In this document: piece by piece, positions 1 through 7,930 of the stretch
How positions within the stretch are numbered: the stretch's first letter is position 1
Layout of the letters: the number at the start of each line of letters is the position of its first letter
Assembly (NCBI RefSeq): GCF_018882405.1
Contig: NZ_JACVOO010000006.1
Location: forward strand, 1-64,000
Length of the DNA: 64,000 nt
DNA from: Polynucleobacter sp. 31A-FELB
Lineage (GTDB): Bacteria; Pseudomonadota; Gammaproteobacteria; Burkholderiales; Burkholderiaceae
Direction: 5' to 3'
The notes under the pieces: model-generated
Told to the model about the DNA's origin: nothing
The model's input: the letters and a program-made list of their open reading frames with translations, nothing else
Database searches by the model: none
Made by a program: the position numbers and the translations under genes

Positions 1-176
1 ATTGTTTTAGACCGCATTCATCGCTGGGGGATCTCCCACCAGCGATGTTTGCAAAGTCATTTTGTAGTTCAACCACACCGCCCGATTTTCTGGCTCAGAG
101 CTGACCGGTTTGTGGGAGGAGGTCAAATCCCTTCTGCTAACCTAATAAAACTGTCCAACTTTTGTGGGTCAGTTCA
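1..176 (+). mobile_element. IS3-family insertion sequence, right end (partial)
   Basis: The right end of an IS3-family element enters from outside the window. Frame 3 encodes the last residues of OrfB, including the RPHSSLG motif typical of the C-terminus of this DDE transposase family. The presumed terminal repeat is at 151-176; its reverse complement begins TGAACTGACCCACAAAAG and runs into TTGGACAG, the usual IS3/IS150-type end with TG...CA termini. Only 23 bases separate it from the tRNA-Lys fragment at 200. The left end and the rest of the transposase cannot be seen, so whether it is intact is unknown. Confidence 0.75.
3..104 (+). CDS. IS3-family transposase OrfB, C-terminal fragment
   Basis: The open frame from the window edge to TGA at 102-104 encodes about 33 residues. 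The stretch RPHSSLGDLPPAMFAKSF matches the conserved C-terminal tail of IS3-family OrfB (rve integrase core), which normally reads like RPHSSLG..TPAEFA. The catalytic DDE residues would lie outside the window. The remaining 70 bases to the element end are non-coding, as is usual in this family. Too little is visible to name the IS. Confidence 0.7.
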   Translation, partial: CFRPHSSLGDLPPAMFAKSFCSSTTPPDFLAQS

Positions 177-199
177 TTTCTGTGATCCCTTTGTATAAC

Positions 200-244
200 T
201 GGTGGGTCGGGCGAGATTCGAACTCGCGACCAACGGATTAAAAG
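200..244 (-). repeat. Putative attL: 3' half of tRNA-Lys (45-bp direct repeat)
   Basis: These 45 bases are identical to 34224-34268 inside the complete tRNA-Lys gene, in the same orientation. They span the anticodon loop, variable loop, T arm, acceptor strand and encoded CCA. Identity stops at 199 and at 245. The tRNA 5' half is missing, so this is not a functional tRNA. A displaced 3' tRNA end is the standard product of integration of an island or prophage into a tRNA gene; the element would run from here to 34268. That the repeat is an attachment site is inferred from this layout. Confidence 0.8.
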
Positions 245-447
245 AAGTCGTGGCTCTTCAAAAATCCATATAAATCAATAGGTTATAGAGCCAAAAAATG
301 ACTGTGCGATTGACTGTGCGATTGCTTTTTGGTGCAAAGATCAAATCTGTAGCTCGGATTTCGAACTTTTGAGTGTTACTTAAAGTAATGATTGCCTCTT
401 GAGAGGGGTAAAAGTAGGATTGCTCTGTGGTCTTCTATGAATTTAAT
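245..447. other. Non-coding left-end segment with tandem and inverted repeats
   Basis: No credible gene is seen here. The segment holds an inverted pair TGGCTCT (251-257) / AGAGCCA (287-293) and a tandem 12-base repeat TGACTGTGCGAT (299-310 and 311-322). It also holds a palindrome copy around 371-390 and a short hairpin CCTCTTGAGAGG (395-406). Next to the tRNA fragment, such repeats could be recombinase or excisionase binding sites, or the decayed 3' end of an integrase gene; neither reading is proven. Confidence 0.5.
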
Positions 448-470
448 ACCCGCCTAAAAATCGGGTTTTT
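448..470 (+). terminator. Probable rho-independent terminator
   Basis: ACCCG (448-452) can pair with CGGGT (462-466) around a 9-base loop, followed by a run of T on the plus strand. The stem is short, so the call is tentative. It would stop transcription arriving from the IS/att side before the gene that starts at 492. Confidence 0.45.
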
Positions 471-491
471 ACATTAAAAAATACGAAGTAA

Positions 492-1433
492 TTGAAATTG
501 AGAAAATTTAAAAAGATCTATGTTCTAGGTGCCGGTGCTGTCGGTTGTTTTTTCGGCGGAATGCTTGCTCGATCAAATAAAGATACAACGCTTATCGCTA
601 GGCCAGAGCGTGCAAATGCTATAAGTGCTGATGGACTAGAGATGCAATGTCAAAAATTTCAAGAGATTGTTTCAATTAATGTAAGTCACGACCTTTCTGC
701 TTTGACTGATGCAGATCTTGTTTTGCTTTGTGTTAAGTCGCCCGATACAGAAAATACGATGAAGCAGGTGTCATCCATCATTCCAAAAGAGGCCGTGATA
801 TTAAGTTTGCAAAATGGGGTTGCTAATGTGGAAATAGCCTCTAGCATTACTAATAACCCCGTATATCCTGCGGTCGTGTATGTTGCCTGTGGGATGCATG
901 GTCAGAGAGTTCTCAAACACCACGGTAGAGGTGAATTATTGGTAGGCAGCATCAATGCTATTTCACCTCATGAACTCGAAAGTCTTAGAGAAATTTGTAC
1001 TCTTTTTGAAAGTGCAGCTGTGCCTTGTGAAATAGCGCCCCAAATACTAAAGGACATGTGGTTAAAGTTTTTGGTTAATTGCTCCTACAACGCCATTTCA
1101 GGAATTGGTCAGATTGCATACGGGGAAATGGTAAAGGTTCCTGAAATTGTGAAATTAATTAACGGGATTACTGAGGAGTTTTTACAGATAGCCGCTCAAA
1201 AAGGACTGCATATAGAGAGGCATGAAGCAATGGCGGCTAATGATGCTATAGCAAAAACTATGTCTACTCAGATATCGTCAACTGCGCAGGACTTAAGGCG
1301 TGGAAAGAAATCCGAAATTGATTATCTCAACGGCTATATTGTTAAGCTTGGAAAGGAATATGAAATTCCTACCCCATTGAATGAATCAGTCTATGCAATG
1401 ATAAAAATGTTGGAATCGAGAATGCCTATTTGA
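492..1433 (+). CDS. Ketopantoate reductase family protein (ApbA/PanE-like)
   Basis: This 313-residue protein is the usual length for 2-dehydropantoate 2-reductases, which use NADPH to reduce ketopantoate in CoA biosynthesis. The N-terminus has a Rossmann motif (GAGAVGC, residues 13-19). The C-terminal domain keeps the family pattern KDMWLKFLVNCSYNAI, with the expected catalytic lysine. The start is TTG with a poor ribosome site; a second TTG lies two codons on. No other pantothenate gene is near, and many ApbA-family members act on other 2-keto acids, so the substrate is open. A palindromic hairpin follows the stop codon. Confidence 0.8.
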   Translation: MKLRKFKKIYVLGAGAVGCFFGGMLARSNKDTTLIARPERANAISADGLEMQCQKFQEIVSINVSHDLSALTDADLVLLCVKSPDTENTMKQVSSIIPKEAVILSLQNGVANVEIASSITNNPVYPAVVYVACGMHGQRVLKHHGRGELLVGSINAISPHELESLREICTLFESAAVPCEIAPQILKDMWLKFLVNCSYNAISGIGQIAYGEMVKVPEIVKLINGITEEFLQIAAQKGLHIERHEAMAANDAIAKTMSTQISSTAQDLRRGKKSEIDYLNGYIVKLGKEYEIPTPLNESVYAMIKMLESRMPI

Positions 1434-1456
1434 GCGTTACTTTAAGTAACGGCTCC
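1431..1456. repeat. Palindromic repeat copy 2 / convergent terminator candidate
   Basis: GTTACTT and AAGTAAC form a near-perfect hairpin with a one-base centre, extended by GAGC and GGCTC on the outside. It overlaps the stop of the upstream gene and lies just past the end of the convergent response-regulator gene, so it could terminate both. The same palindrome occurs near 371-390 and at 33599-33619, all three close to the putative island ends and all preceded by TGAG. Confidence 0.6.
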
Positions 1457-1458
1457 AA

Positions 1459-2142
1459 TTAGACAAGCCCTTTGGCTTTAGCCTCTCGATATCTCAAGGT
1501 TAACTGAAGTAGCTTAGCCGCACGATTTACCTTAAGCTTTTCCATGAGGTTCGCTCGATGCGCTTCTACGGTTTTAATTGAAATACCTAAGTCCATGCCA
1601 ACTTCCTTATTAATCCTGCCAGCAACAATGCGATCAAGCACATCAACTTCTCTTTGGGTTAGAAGTCTAAATCTCTCTTTGATCTCTTTGAGCTCCGAAG
1701 ATTGTTCTTTACTGAGATAAGCCTTTGATAGCATTTCATTGATTAAGCCACAAAGCTTTTCTTCATCTACTGGTTTTTGAATAAAGTCAAAAGCACCTTT
1801 TTTAAAAGCTGTTACTGCACTATGAATTTCTGCTTGCCCGGTGATAAAGCAAATAGGAATATTAAGGCCCGTATTTAAAAGCGTTTCTTGTAGCTCAATC
1901 CCGGACATGCCACCAAGGTGAATATCTACTAGGGCACAGCTCAAAGATTGCGGATCGCTTGAAGCTAGGGATTTTAAGAATCTTTCGGCGCTCTCATGGG
2001 GGCTCACTCTAAAACCATTGGCATTTAGAAGTAAGGATAATGAATCCCGAATCGCCTCGTCATCATCGATCACATAAACTACGCCGCTTTGGATGGAGGG
2101 TTTGGTATTGGTGGGATTTGAAGTTGCTTGCCGCATGTTCAC
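1459..2142 (-). CDS. FixJ-family two-component response regulator (orphan)
   Basis: The protein has 227 residues: an N-terminal receiver domain (about 20-135) and a C-terminal LuxR/NarL-type helix-turn-helix (about 160-205). Receiver residues are intact: the acidic cluster D26-D28, phosphoacceptor D73, switch T101 and K123. The long linker and the receiver motif FITGQAEI fit the FixJ/TodT group. It starts inside the stop codon of the upstream small gene (ATGA overlap), so the two are probably co-translated. No histidine kinase gene is in the window, so the partner is unknown. Its targets are also unknown. Confidence 0.85.
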   Translation of the reverse strand: MNMRQATSNPTNTKPSIQSGVVYVIDDDEAIRDSLSLLLNANGFRVSPHESAERFLKSLASSDPQSLSCALVDIHLGGMSGIELQETLLNTGLNIPICFITGQAEIHSAVTAFKKGAFDFIQKPVDEEKLCGLINEMLSKAYLSKEQSSELKEIKERFRLLTQREVDVLDRIVAGRINKEVGMDLGISIKTVEAHRANLMEKLKVNRAAKLLQLTLRYREAKAKGLV

Positions 2143-2495
2143 TGGGTTAATGCTTTCATTCTTTGAGTCACTAAAGCCAGAGCTTCTTGTGCATTTTTGG
2201 CAATTTCACCACTTCCGGACTTGCCAACAACAAAATAATTGTCTTTATGAATGTAAATGTGGATATAAAGCTCAGTTTTATTGGCGCCAATCACAATTTG
2301 TAATATGGGTTCGCGGCTTGCTCTGTCATAGCTCTCGGTAAAGCTGGTGTAATCCATAGTGTCAGCATGTTGACTAGCAATCTCGCGTATTTGGCTGCTT
2401 AAGCCTTCAACCAACTTGCAATATTCTTGATAAAAGAGAGGGTTTGAGTGTCGCAGCTCCTCTATCGCAATAGCGTGTAGTGCGCTGTTGGCCAT
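2139..2495 (-). CDS. Hypothetical protein, 118 residues, in response-regulator operon
   Basis: I do not recognise a family. The protein is soluble, with no membrane segment or signal peptide. The N-terminal half looks helical; the C-terminal half is richer in strand-forming residues (a segment like LYIHIYIHKDNYFVVG) and ends in a helix. It lies between a 64-residue gene upstream (7 bases away) and the response regulator downstream (4-base overlap). Tight coupling to a regulator suggests a sensory or modulatory role, but that is only inference. Confidence 0.6.
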   Translation of the reverse strand: MANSALHAIAIEELRHSNPLFYQEYCKLVEGLSSQIREIASQHADTMDYTSFTESYDRASREPILQIVIGANKTELYIHIYIHKDNYFVVGKSGSGEIAKNAQEALALVTQRMKALTQ

Positions 2496-2502
2496 GGTCG
2501 TA

Positions 2503-2697
2503 TTAAATGATTTCTAGATGGACATGGGCATCAAGACTATCTGCCGGACCGCGTTTATCTAAAACAGCCAGTCTTAATCCCTCTTGTTTAAAGTCTTCAA
2601 GACTGGGATGAAATCCATCGCCTCCCAGACTGACGATGTATGTCCAAATCACTTGATCTCGTTGATCTTTACGGTAGATGTCGACTATTCGTTTCAT
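2503..2697 (-). CDS. Hypothetical small protein, 64 residues
   Basis: This short protein starts at ATG and contains VIWTYIVSLGGDGFHPSLED and an acidic/basic C-terminus ending HVHLEII. No known domain is recognised. Its position as first gene of a three-gene run (7-base gap, then a 4-base overlap into the response regulator) is the main support that it is real. The 145-base upstream region is shared with a divergent winged-helix gene. Confidence 0.5.
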   Translation of the reverse strand: MKRIVDIYRKDQRDQVIWTYIVSLGGDGFHPSLEDFKQEGLRLAVLDKRGPADSLDAHVHLEII

Positions 2698-2842
2698 AGT
2701 AGCTTTCTATGAAAATAACTATACGCCCAGAACCTTCATTTAGTTCTAATTTTTTATAATGCACTGCCGCAAAATAAAGGGTGCCTTAAAAACGTTTTGC
2801 TTGACCATAATCAATGCATACAACGTTTCTATTGCATAGGAT

Positions 2843-3142
2843 GTGTCTGTGTCAAATGCCTATATTCGTTTTTTAAATCTGATTGATGCGCTCGATCATA
2901 TGAATCCTGACCGCTCTTTAGACTCTCTTGAGATTCAATTACTTGAATTTATTGTTCAGCAACAAGCACAAAACCAGGCTACATTGCATAGCAGGCTTAA
3001 AGACTTGGTATTACATGGTTACGTTAAGTTAATTGCCGACAAAAAGGACGCTCGAAAAAAATCAGTGATTCCCACAAGATTGGCCGCCAAATACATTGAA
3101 TTTATGTCTAATTGTTTGGAAAAAAGTGTGAAGCTCACATAA
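2843..3142 (+). CDS. Small MarR-like winged-helix DNA-binding protein
   Basis: The 99-residue protein has a helix-turn-helix core (about 28-62) followed by a basic wing, DKKDARKKSVIPT, laid out like the DxRDxR wing of MarR regulators, and a short C-terminal helix. It is shorter than a normal MarR protein (about 140 residues), lacking most of the N- and C-terminal dimerisation helices. The start is GTG. It is divergent from the response-regulator operon and is followed by a terminator at 3172. Ligand and targets are unknown. Confidence 0.6.
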   Translation: MSVSNAYIRFLNLIDALDHMNPDRSLDSLEIQLLEFIVQQQAQNQATLHSRLKDLVLHGYVKLIADKKDARKKSVIPTRLAAKYIEFMSNCLEKSVKLT

Positions 3143-3171
3143 TTTGGTGGAGTGTAATCGCCGAATAAAAA

Positions 3172-3205
3172 AACCCTCATCAGCAATGGTGGGGGTTTCC
3201 TTTTT
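3172..3205 (+). terminator. Rho-independent terminator with inverted loop twin
   Basis: AACCCTCA (3172-3179) pairs with TGGGGGTT (3190-3197) around the loop TCAGCAATGG, followed by a T-rich tail. A second hairpin at 33563-33588 has the same stem but the loop in reverse complement. It ends the winged-helix gene before liuR. Confidence 0.7.
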
Positions 3206-3248
3206 GAGTGCCAACACTTTTTCAAATTTTTATGTACAAGCGGTTATA

Positions 3249-3276
3249 TTGACGTTAACGTTAAGTAAATGATAAT
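3249..3276 (+). promoter_or_regulatory. LiuR box and promoter upstream of liuR
   Basis: TTGACGTTAACGTTAA (3249-3264) contains the palindrome ACGTTAACGT and matches the site before the thioesterase-liu operon. TTGACG can serve as -35 and GATAAT (3271-3276) as -10, so the box fills the spacer as is typical for MerR-family regulators. It lies a few bases before the liuR start, implying autoregulation. The match to LiuR sites is from general knowledge of these regulators. Confidence 0.7.
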
Positions 3277-3279
3277 TGG

Positions 3280-3714
3280 ATGCTGCATATGTCGACTGCT
3301 AGAAAATCGAAAGCAATAATCTCAAAGTACACCATTGCCGACCTGGCCGATGAGTTTGATGTGACGCATCGGGCAATACGTTTTTATGAAGATCAAGGGC
3401 TGCTATCCCCAGAGAGGGGTGGAAGAAATGCTCAGGTCAGAATGTATTCCGGATCAGATAAGACAAGACTGAAATTGATATTGCGAGGAAAACGCTTGGG
3501 CTTTTCTTTAGCTGAAATTAAGGAAATCTTAGATATTGATCTGTACAGCAAGCCAGGGGGCTCCATTCTTCAGTTGGGGCGATTTATCGGCACCTTAGCC
3601 AAGCATCGAGAGGCTCTAGAGAGGCAAATGGAGGATTTGAGTGATCAGCTCAATGAATTAGCCTCCCACGAGCTGGAGTGCAAAAGGATTTTAAAGAGCA
3701 AGAAAGTAGGTTAA
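3280..3714 (+). CDS. liuR: MerR-family transcriptional regulator LiuR
   Basis: The protein has 144 residues, normal for LiuR. An N-terminal MerR winged helix (about 18-85; TIADLADEFDVTHRAIRFYE) is followed by a coiled-coil dimerisation helix (about 100-140) with only one cysteine, so it is not a metal sensor of the usual type. LiuR proteins control leucine and other branched-chain acyl-CoA degradation in proteobacteria. The gene precedes the liu operon, and both have matching palindromes. A second ATG three codons downstream (3289) is also possible. Inducer is probably a pathway CoA ester, by inference. Confidence 0.88.
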   Translation: MLHMSTARKSKAIISKYTIADLADEFDVTHRAIRFYEDQGLLSPERGGRNAQVRMYSGSDKTRLKLILRGKRLGFSLAEIKEILDIDLYSKPGGSILQLGRFIGTLAKHREALERQMEDLSDQLNELASHELECKRILKSKKVG

Positions 3715-3809
3715 TTAGCCCTCATCGTTTTCCCTTAATGCTGGCTAAAAATACTATAACCTATTGATATTTAAGGGAATAATATAAATATTACACATCC
3801 CAAATTATG

Positions 3810-3838
3810 TTGACGTTTACGTTAACGTAAAGTAAATT
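3810..3838 (+). promoter_or_regulatory. LiuR box and promoter of thioesterase-liuABCDE operon
   Basis: TTTACGTTAACGTAAA (3816-3831) is a perfect 16-base palindrome. It fits exactly between a -35 (TTGACG, 3810-3815) and a -10 (TAAATT, 3833-3838) with a 17-base spacer. This geometry and the near-identical site before liuR strongly suggest LiuR control. The operon's first start codon lies about 28 bases downstream. Confidence 0.75.
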
Positions 3839-3865
3839 GATGGAATTGAATCTTTGAGGTAAACC

Positions 3866-4306
3866 ATGAAAACTTTGTTGGAAGGGCGTAGAGCAGAAAT
3901 CGAAGCAAGCTTTGCTAAACAGGGCTTAATGCGGATATTTCAGGCAAGCATTAATAAGCTTGAACATGGGGCGCTAGAGATATCGATGCCCTATTCCGAT
4001 GCTGTTTCACAGCAGCATGGATTTTTTCATGGGGGTGCGATTGGCGCATTGGCTGATACCGCTTGTGGTTACGCTGCAATCAGCATGATTGGCGAGGACG
4101 AGGCAGCATTAACTGCGGAATACAAAATTAATTTATTGGCACCAGCTGATGGCGATCGTTTGATTGCTGTGGGAAGCATTATCAAATCAGGTCGTACCTT
4201 GATTGTTTGTCAGGGCGATGTATTTATCGAAAAAGACGGTAAGCGAAAGTTATGCGCCTTCATGCTCATGACTATGTGTGTAGTTAAAAATCTTGAGCAT
4301 AAGTAA
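3866..4306 (+). CDS. PaaI-family hotdog thioesterase
   Basis: The 146-residue protein has the hotdog-fold signature [17 protein letters not shown] (about 55-71), with the HGG motif that precedes the catalytic Asp region in PaaI-like acyl-CoA thioesterases. These enzymes hydrolyse acyl-CoA to free acid and CoA. It is the first gene of the LiuR-controlled operon, 8 bases before liuA. Its likely task is releasing CoA from stalled or misdirected branched-chain acyl-CoA, but its substrate is not shown. Confidence 0.8.
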   Translation: MKTLLEGRRAEIEASFAKQGLMRIFQASINKLEHGALEISMPYSDAVSQQHGFFHGGAIGALADTACGYAAISMIGEDEAALTAEYKINLLAPADGDRLIAVGSIIKSGRTLIVCQGDVFIEKDGKRKLCAFMLMTMCVVKNLEHK

Positions 4307-4314
4307 CGGGGGTA

Positions 4315-5499
4315 ATGATGAGCAATATTCCAGGGATCAATTTTTATTTAGGTGAAGACATCGACTCATTACGAGATGCAGTCAATGCATATGCGCAAGC
4401 AGAGATAGCGCCGTTGGCCAACGAGATTGATCGTACAGATGAATTCCCGATGGAGCAGTGGAGAAAGATGGGTGATTTGGGGCTTTTAGGTATTACCGTA
4501 GCCGAAGAGTATGGCGGTGCAAATATGGGTTATTTGGCACACATGGTCGCTTTAGAGGAGATTTCGAGAGCTTCTGCATCAGTCGGCCTCTCTTATGGAG
4601 CTCACTCTAATTTATGTGTAAACCAGATCCATCGCAACGGAACTGCTGCGCAGAAACAAAAATATCTTCCTAAGCTTGTAACGGGTGAATATATTGGCGC
4701 TTTAGCAATGAGCGAGCCCAATGCAGGATCTGACGTAGTCAGTATGAAGCTTGCTGCTACTGAAAAAGATGGCCATTACATTTTGAATGGCACCAAAATG
4801 TGGATTACTAATGGTCCTGATTGTGATGTCTTGGTCGTGTATGCCAAAACAGATCCTCAAGCGGGAGCAAAAGGTATTACTGCGTTTATTGTTGAGAAGG
4901 GCATGCCAGGTTTCTCAGTGGCGCAAAAGCTCGATAAGCTCGGTATGCGTGGTTCTCATACTGGAGAGTTGGTTTTTGAGAACGTCAAAGTGCCTGCGGA
5001 GAATATTCTTGGGAGCTTGAACGGTGGCGTTAAGGTGCTAATGAGTGGCCTTGATTATGAGCGCGCCGTCTTAGCCGCTGGTCCATTGGGCATTATGCAG
5101 GCCTGTATGGATGCAGTGGTTCCCTATATTCATGATCGGAAACAATTTGGCCAGTCCATCGGTGAATTTCAGCTGATACAAGGTAAGGTGGCGGACATGT
5201 ACACCACTTTGCAAGCCTGCCGCGCGTATTGCTATGCCGTAGGCAAGCAATTAGATGCCTTGGGCTCTGAGCATGCCCGTCAAGTTCGCAAGGATGCTGC
5301 AGGCATCATTCTCTATACCGCTGAAAAAGCAACCTGGATGGCAGGTGAGGCAATTCAAATCTTAGGTGGTAACGGTTACGTTAATGAATATCCTGTTGGC
5401 CGCTTATGGAGAGATGCGAAGTTGTATGAAATTGGCGCTGGTACTTCAGAAATTCGTAGGATGTTAATTGGCCGCGAGTTGTTTGCGGAAACAATGTAA
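4315..5499 (+). CDS. liuA: Isovaleryl-CoA dehydrogenase
   Basis: This 394-residue acyl-CoA dehydrogenase oxidises isovaleryl-CoA to 3-methylcrotonyl-CoA and passes electrons to ETF. It has the FAD/substrate motif [11 protein letters not shown] (131-141) and the C-terminal motif [12 protein letters not shown]. Where other short-chain dehydrogenases have a catalytic Glu (YEGTSE), it has Gly (IGAGTSE). The isovaleryl-CoA-type base is instead E249 in [13 protein letters not shown], which fixes the subfamily. Start may be the second ATG (4318), better spaced from GGGGG. It lies between the thioesterase and liuB. Confidence 0.93.
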   Translation: MMSNIPGINFYLGEDIDSLRDAVNAYAQAEIAPLANEIDRTDEFPMEQWRKMGDLGLLGITVAEEYGGANMGYLAHMVALEEISRASASVGLSYGAHSNLCVNQIHRNGTAAQKQKYLPKLVTGEYIGALAMSEPNAGSDVVSMKLAATEKDGHYILNGTKMWITNGPDCDVLVVYAKTDPQAGAKGITAFIVEKGMPGFSVAQKLDKLGMRGSHTGELVFENVKVPAENILGSLNGGVKVLMSGLDYERAVLAAGPLGIMQACMDAVVPYIHDRKQFGQSIGEFQLIQGKVADMYTTLQACRAYCYAVGKQLDALGSEHARQVRKDAAGIILYTAEKATWMAGEAIQILGGNGYVNEYPVGRLWRDAKLYEIGAGTSEIRRMLIGRELFAETM

Positions 5500-5515
5500 A
5501 TAAGAGACAAATTTC

Positions 5516-7138
5516 ATGCCTAAGATTGAGTCAAAATTAAATACGCGCAGCGCTGAATTTTCAGATAACGCACGGCTAATGCAGTCCTTGGTGACTGATC
5601 TCAAAAGTAAGGTTGAACAAATTGCCTTAGGTGGGGGTGAGCTTGCTCGGAAAAAGCATACCGATCGCGAGAAATTATTACCAAGAGATCGCGTTCAATT
5701 ATTGCTTGATCCTGGCATGCCTTTCATGGAGTTTTCGCAGCTGGCTGCATATGGAATGTACCCAGAAAAATCTGGAGCTGATGCAGCGCCTGGCGCAGGT
5801 TTAATTACCGGCATCGGTTCCATCTCAGGGCAAGAGTGTGTGATTGTCTGTAACGATGCAACGGTCAAGGGTGGAACTTACTTTCCGATGACGGTAAAAA
5901 AACATTTAAGAGCACAAGAAATTGCGGATCAAAATAATTTGCCATGTGTGTATTTAGTTGATTCTGGTGGGGCTAATTTGCCAAATCAGGATGAGGTATT
6001 TGCCGATCGCGATCACTTCGGAAGAATCTTTTACAACCAGGCCAATATGTCAGCCAAAGGCATCCCGCAAATTGCAGTAGTAATGGGTTCATGTACGGCT
6101 GGCGGTGCTTATGTTCCTGCAATGAGCGATGAGAGCATTATCGTGAAAGAGCAAGGCACCATATTTTTGGCTGGACCTCCATTAGTAAAGGCGGCTACAG
6201 GTGAAGTCGTCAGTGCTGAGGATTTGGGTGGAGCAGATGTACATACACGCCTTTCTGGTGTGGCGGATCACTTTGCGCAAGATGATGCGCACGCCTTGGC
6301 AATTGCTCGCAATGTTGTAGCGAATTTAAATCGCAAGAAGCCAGATCCGTTACTGCGCTTGCCACCTGTACCTCCCCAGTATTCTGAAGATGAGCTTTAT
6401 GGGATTATTCCTAGTGATACTCGTAAGCCCTATGATGTAAGAGAGGTGATTGCAAGGCTAGTTGATGGTTCTGAGTTTGATGAATTTAAGGCGCGCTTTG
6501 GAACAACTTTGGTAACGGGTTTTGCCCATATCGATGGATACCCAGTGGGCATCATTGCCAATAATGGCATTCTATTTTCTGAAAGCGCACTCAAAGGAGC
6601 ACATTTCATTGAGTTGTGCTGCCAAAGAAAAATCCCCCTTGTTTTTCTACAAAACATTACGGGCTTCATGGTGGGCCGTAAGTATGAGAATGAAGGTATT
6701 GCACGTAATGGTGCAAAGATGGTTACCGCTGTAGCAACTGCGCAAGTTCCAAAATTTACCGTCATTATTGGCGGCTCATTTGGCGCAGGTAATTATGGAA
6801 TGTGTGGGCGCGCTTATAGTCCGCGGATGCTCTGGATGTGGCCCAATGCCCGCATATCAGTCATGGGTGGAGAACAGGCTGCAAGCGTCTTGGCCACGGT
6901 TCGGCGTGATGGCATAGAGGCAAAGGGTGGCGCATGGAGTCCAGAAGAAGAGGCTGCATTCAAAGCTCCACTTAGAGAGCAGTATGAAACTCAGGGGCAT
7001 CCGTATTACGCCAGTGCGCGGCTTTGGGATGATGGCGTCATTGATCCAAAAGATACGAGAAAAATTCTCGCACTCGCAATTTCAGCTAGCTTGAATGCGC
7101 CGATACCAGAAACCAAATTTGGTTTATTCCGCATGTAA
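5516..7138 (+). CDS. liuB: Methylcrotonyl-CoA carboxylase, carboxyltransferase (beta) subunit
   Basis: The 540-residue protein has the two crotonase-like halves of acyl-CoA carboxyltransferases. It moves CO2 from carboxybiotin on LiuD to 3-methylcrotonyl-CoA, giving 3-methylglutaconyl-CoA. Recognisable stretches are [32 protein letters not shown] with oxyanion-hole glycines, and [16 protein letters not shown] in the C-terminal half. Length and the LPNQ sequence fit methylcrotonyl- rather than propionyl-CoA carboxylase. It is 16 bases after liuA and followed by liuC. Confidence 0.94.
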   Translation: MPKIESKLNTRSAEFSDNARLMQSLVTDLKSKVEQIALGGGELARKKHTDREKLLPRDRVQLLLDPGMPFMEFSQLAAYGMYPEKSGADAAPGAGLITGIGSISGQECVIVCNDATVKGGTYFPMTVKKHLRAQEIADQNNLPCVYLVDSGGANLPNQDEVFADRDHFGRIFYNQANMSAKGIPQIAVVMGSCTAGGAYVPAMSDESIIVKEQGTIFLAGPPLVKAATGEVVSAEDLGGADVHTRLSGVADHFAQDDAHALAIARNVVANLNRKKPDPLLRLPPVPPQYSEDELYGIIPSDTRKPYDVREVIARLVDGSEFDEFKARFGTTLVTGFAHIDGYPVGIIANNGILFSESALKGAHFIELCCQRKIPLVFLQNITGFMVGRKYENEGIARNGAKMVTAVATAQVPKFTVIIGGSFGAGNYGMCGRAYSPRMLWMWPNARISVMGGEQAASVLATVRRDGIEAKGGAWSPEEEAAFKAPLREQYETQGHPYYASARLWDDGVIDPKDTRKILALAISASLNAPIPETKFGLFRM

Positions 7139-7156
7139 TTTTTACTCGGACAAAAA

Positions 7157-7930
7157 ATGAATTTGCTCTATAAAACATTAACCGTACAAGTTGAAAACCT
7201 AGTTGCTACGGTAACTCTCAATCGTCCTGACGTAAGGAATGCATTTAATGATGTATTAATTGCAGAATTAACTTCAGCATTTACTGCTTTAGAAAAACAA
7301 GATGGTGTTGATCTAGTTGTATTAGCTGCAAATGGAAAAAGTTTTTGTGCTGGTGCCGATCTAACATGGATGAAAGCCATGGCAGGTTATTCCTATGATG
7401 AAAATATAGCGGATGCACAGCAGTTGGCGAAGATGCTGGAGATTTTGTATCGCTTCCCTAAACCCCTTATTGCCAAAGTGCAAGGGGATGCTTACGGAGG
7501 TGGAGTGGGATTGGTTGCTGTTTGTGATGTTGTAATAACTAGCGAAGAGACTCACTTCTGTCTATCTGAAGCTAGGCTAGGCTTGCTACCAGCCACGATC
7601 AGCCCATATGTGATCAAGGCCTTGGGTGAGCAAGCTTGTCGACGCTACTTTATTACTTCTGAAAGATTTTCAGCGGCTGAAGCCTATCGTTTGGGTTTTG
7701 TACACATTATTTGCGAACCTTCAGGGTTAGATCCGAGTGTTGAAAAAATTGCTCAATCTATTCTTCAAAATGGACCAGCAGCAGTGATTGAATGCAAAAA
7801 ATTAGTACAGGACTACGCGTCTAAAAATATTGATGCAGCCCTAGTGCAGGATTCTGTTGAAAGAATCGCAAAAATTCGTTGCAGCAAAGAAGCGCAACAT
7901 CGCATGAAATCTTTTCTGGAGAAAAGCTAG
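7157..7930 (+). CDS. liuC: 3-methylglutaconyl-CoA hydratase (crotonase family)
   Basis: The 257-residue enoyl-CoA hydratase-fold protein is placed between the two carboxylase subunits, as in other liu operons. There it hydrates 3-methylglutaconyl-CoA to HMG-CoA. Motifs: oxyanion-hole regions CAGADLTWM (about 60-68) and GDAYGGGVGLVAVCD (about 110-124), then SEARLGLLPATISP. Its stop codon overlaps the GTG start of liuD by one base, indicating translational coupling. The specific function is assigned by context; the fold is clear. Confidence 0.9.
   Translation: MNLLYKTLTVQVENLVATVTLNRPDVRNAFNDVLIAELTSAFTALEKQDGVDLVVLAANGKSFCAGADLTWMKAMAGYSYDENIADAQQLAKMLEILYRFPKPLIAKVQGDAYGGGVGLVAVCDVVITSEETHFCLSEARLGLLPATISPYVIKALGEQACRRYFITSERFSAAEAYRLGFVHIICEPSGLDPSVEKIAQSILQNGPAAVIECKKLVQDYASKNIDAALVQDSVERIAKIRCSKEAQHRMKSFLEKS

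Noticed and set aside
1..150. Frame-1 open reading frame over the IS end
   Set aside because: Frame 3 carries the RPHSSLG transposase tail; the frame-1 translation has no recognisable motif.
200..244. Second functional tRNA-Lys gene
   Set aside because: Only the 3' half is present; sequence after 244 does not form the D arm or 5' acceptor strand.
245..400. Minus-strand reading SIAQSIAQSFFGSITY as the end of an integrase
   Set aside because: The frame is closed by a stop a few codons upstream and no integrase catalytic motif is visible; the repeated segment may just be the tandem 12-base repeat.
7879..7929. Longer start for liuD
   Set aside because: The extra 17 residues are unconserved and overlap liuC; the GTG at 7930 gives the standard biotin-carboxylase N-terminus.
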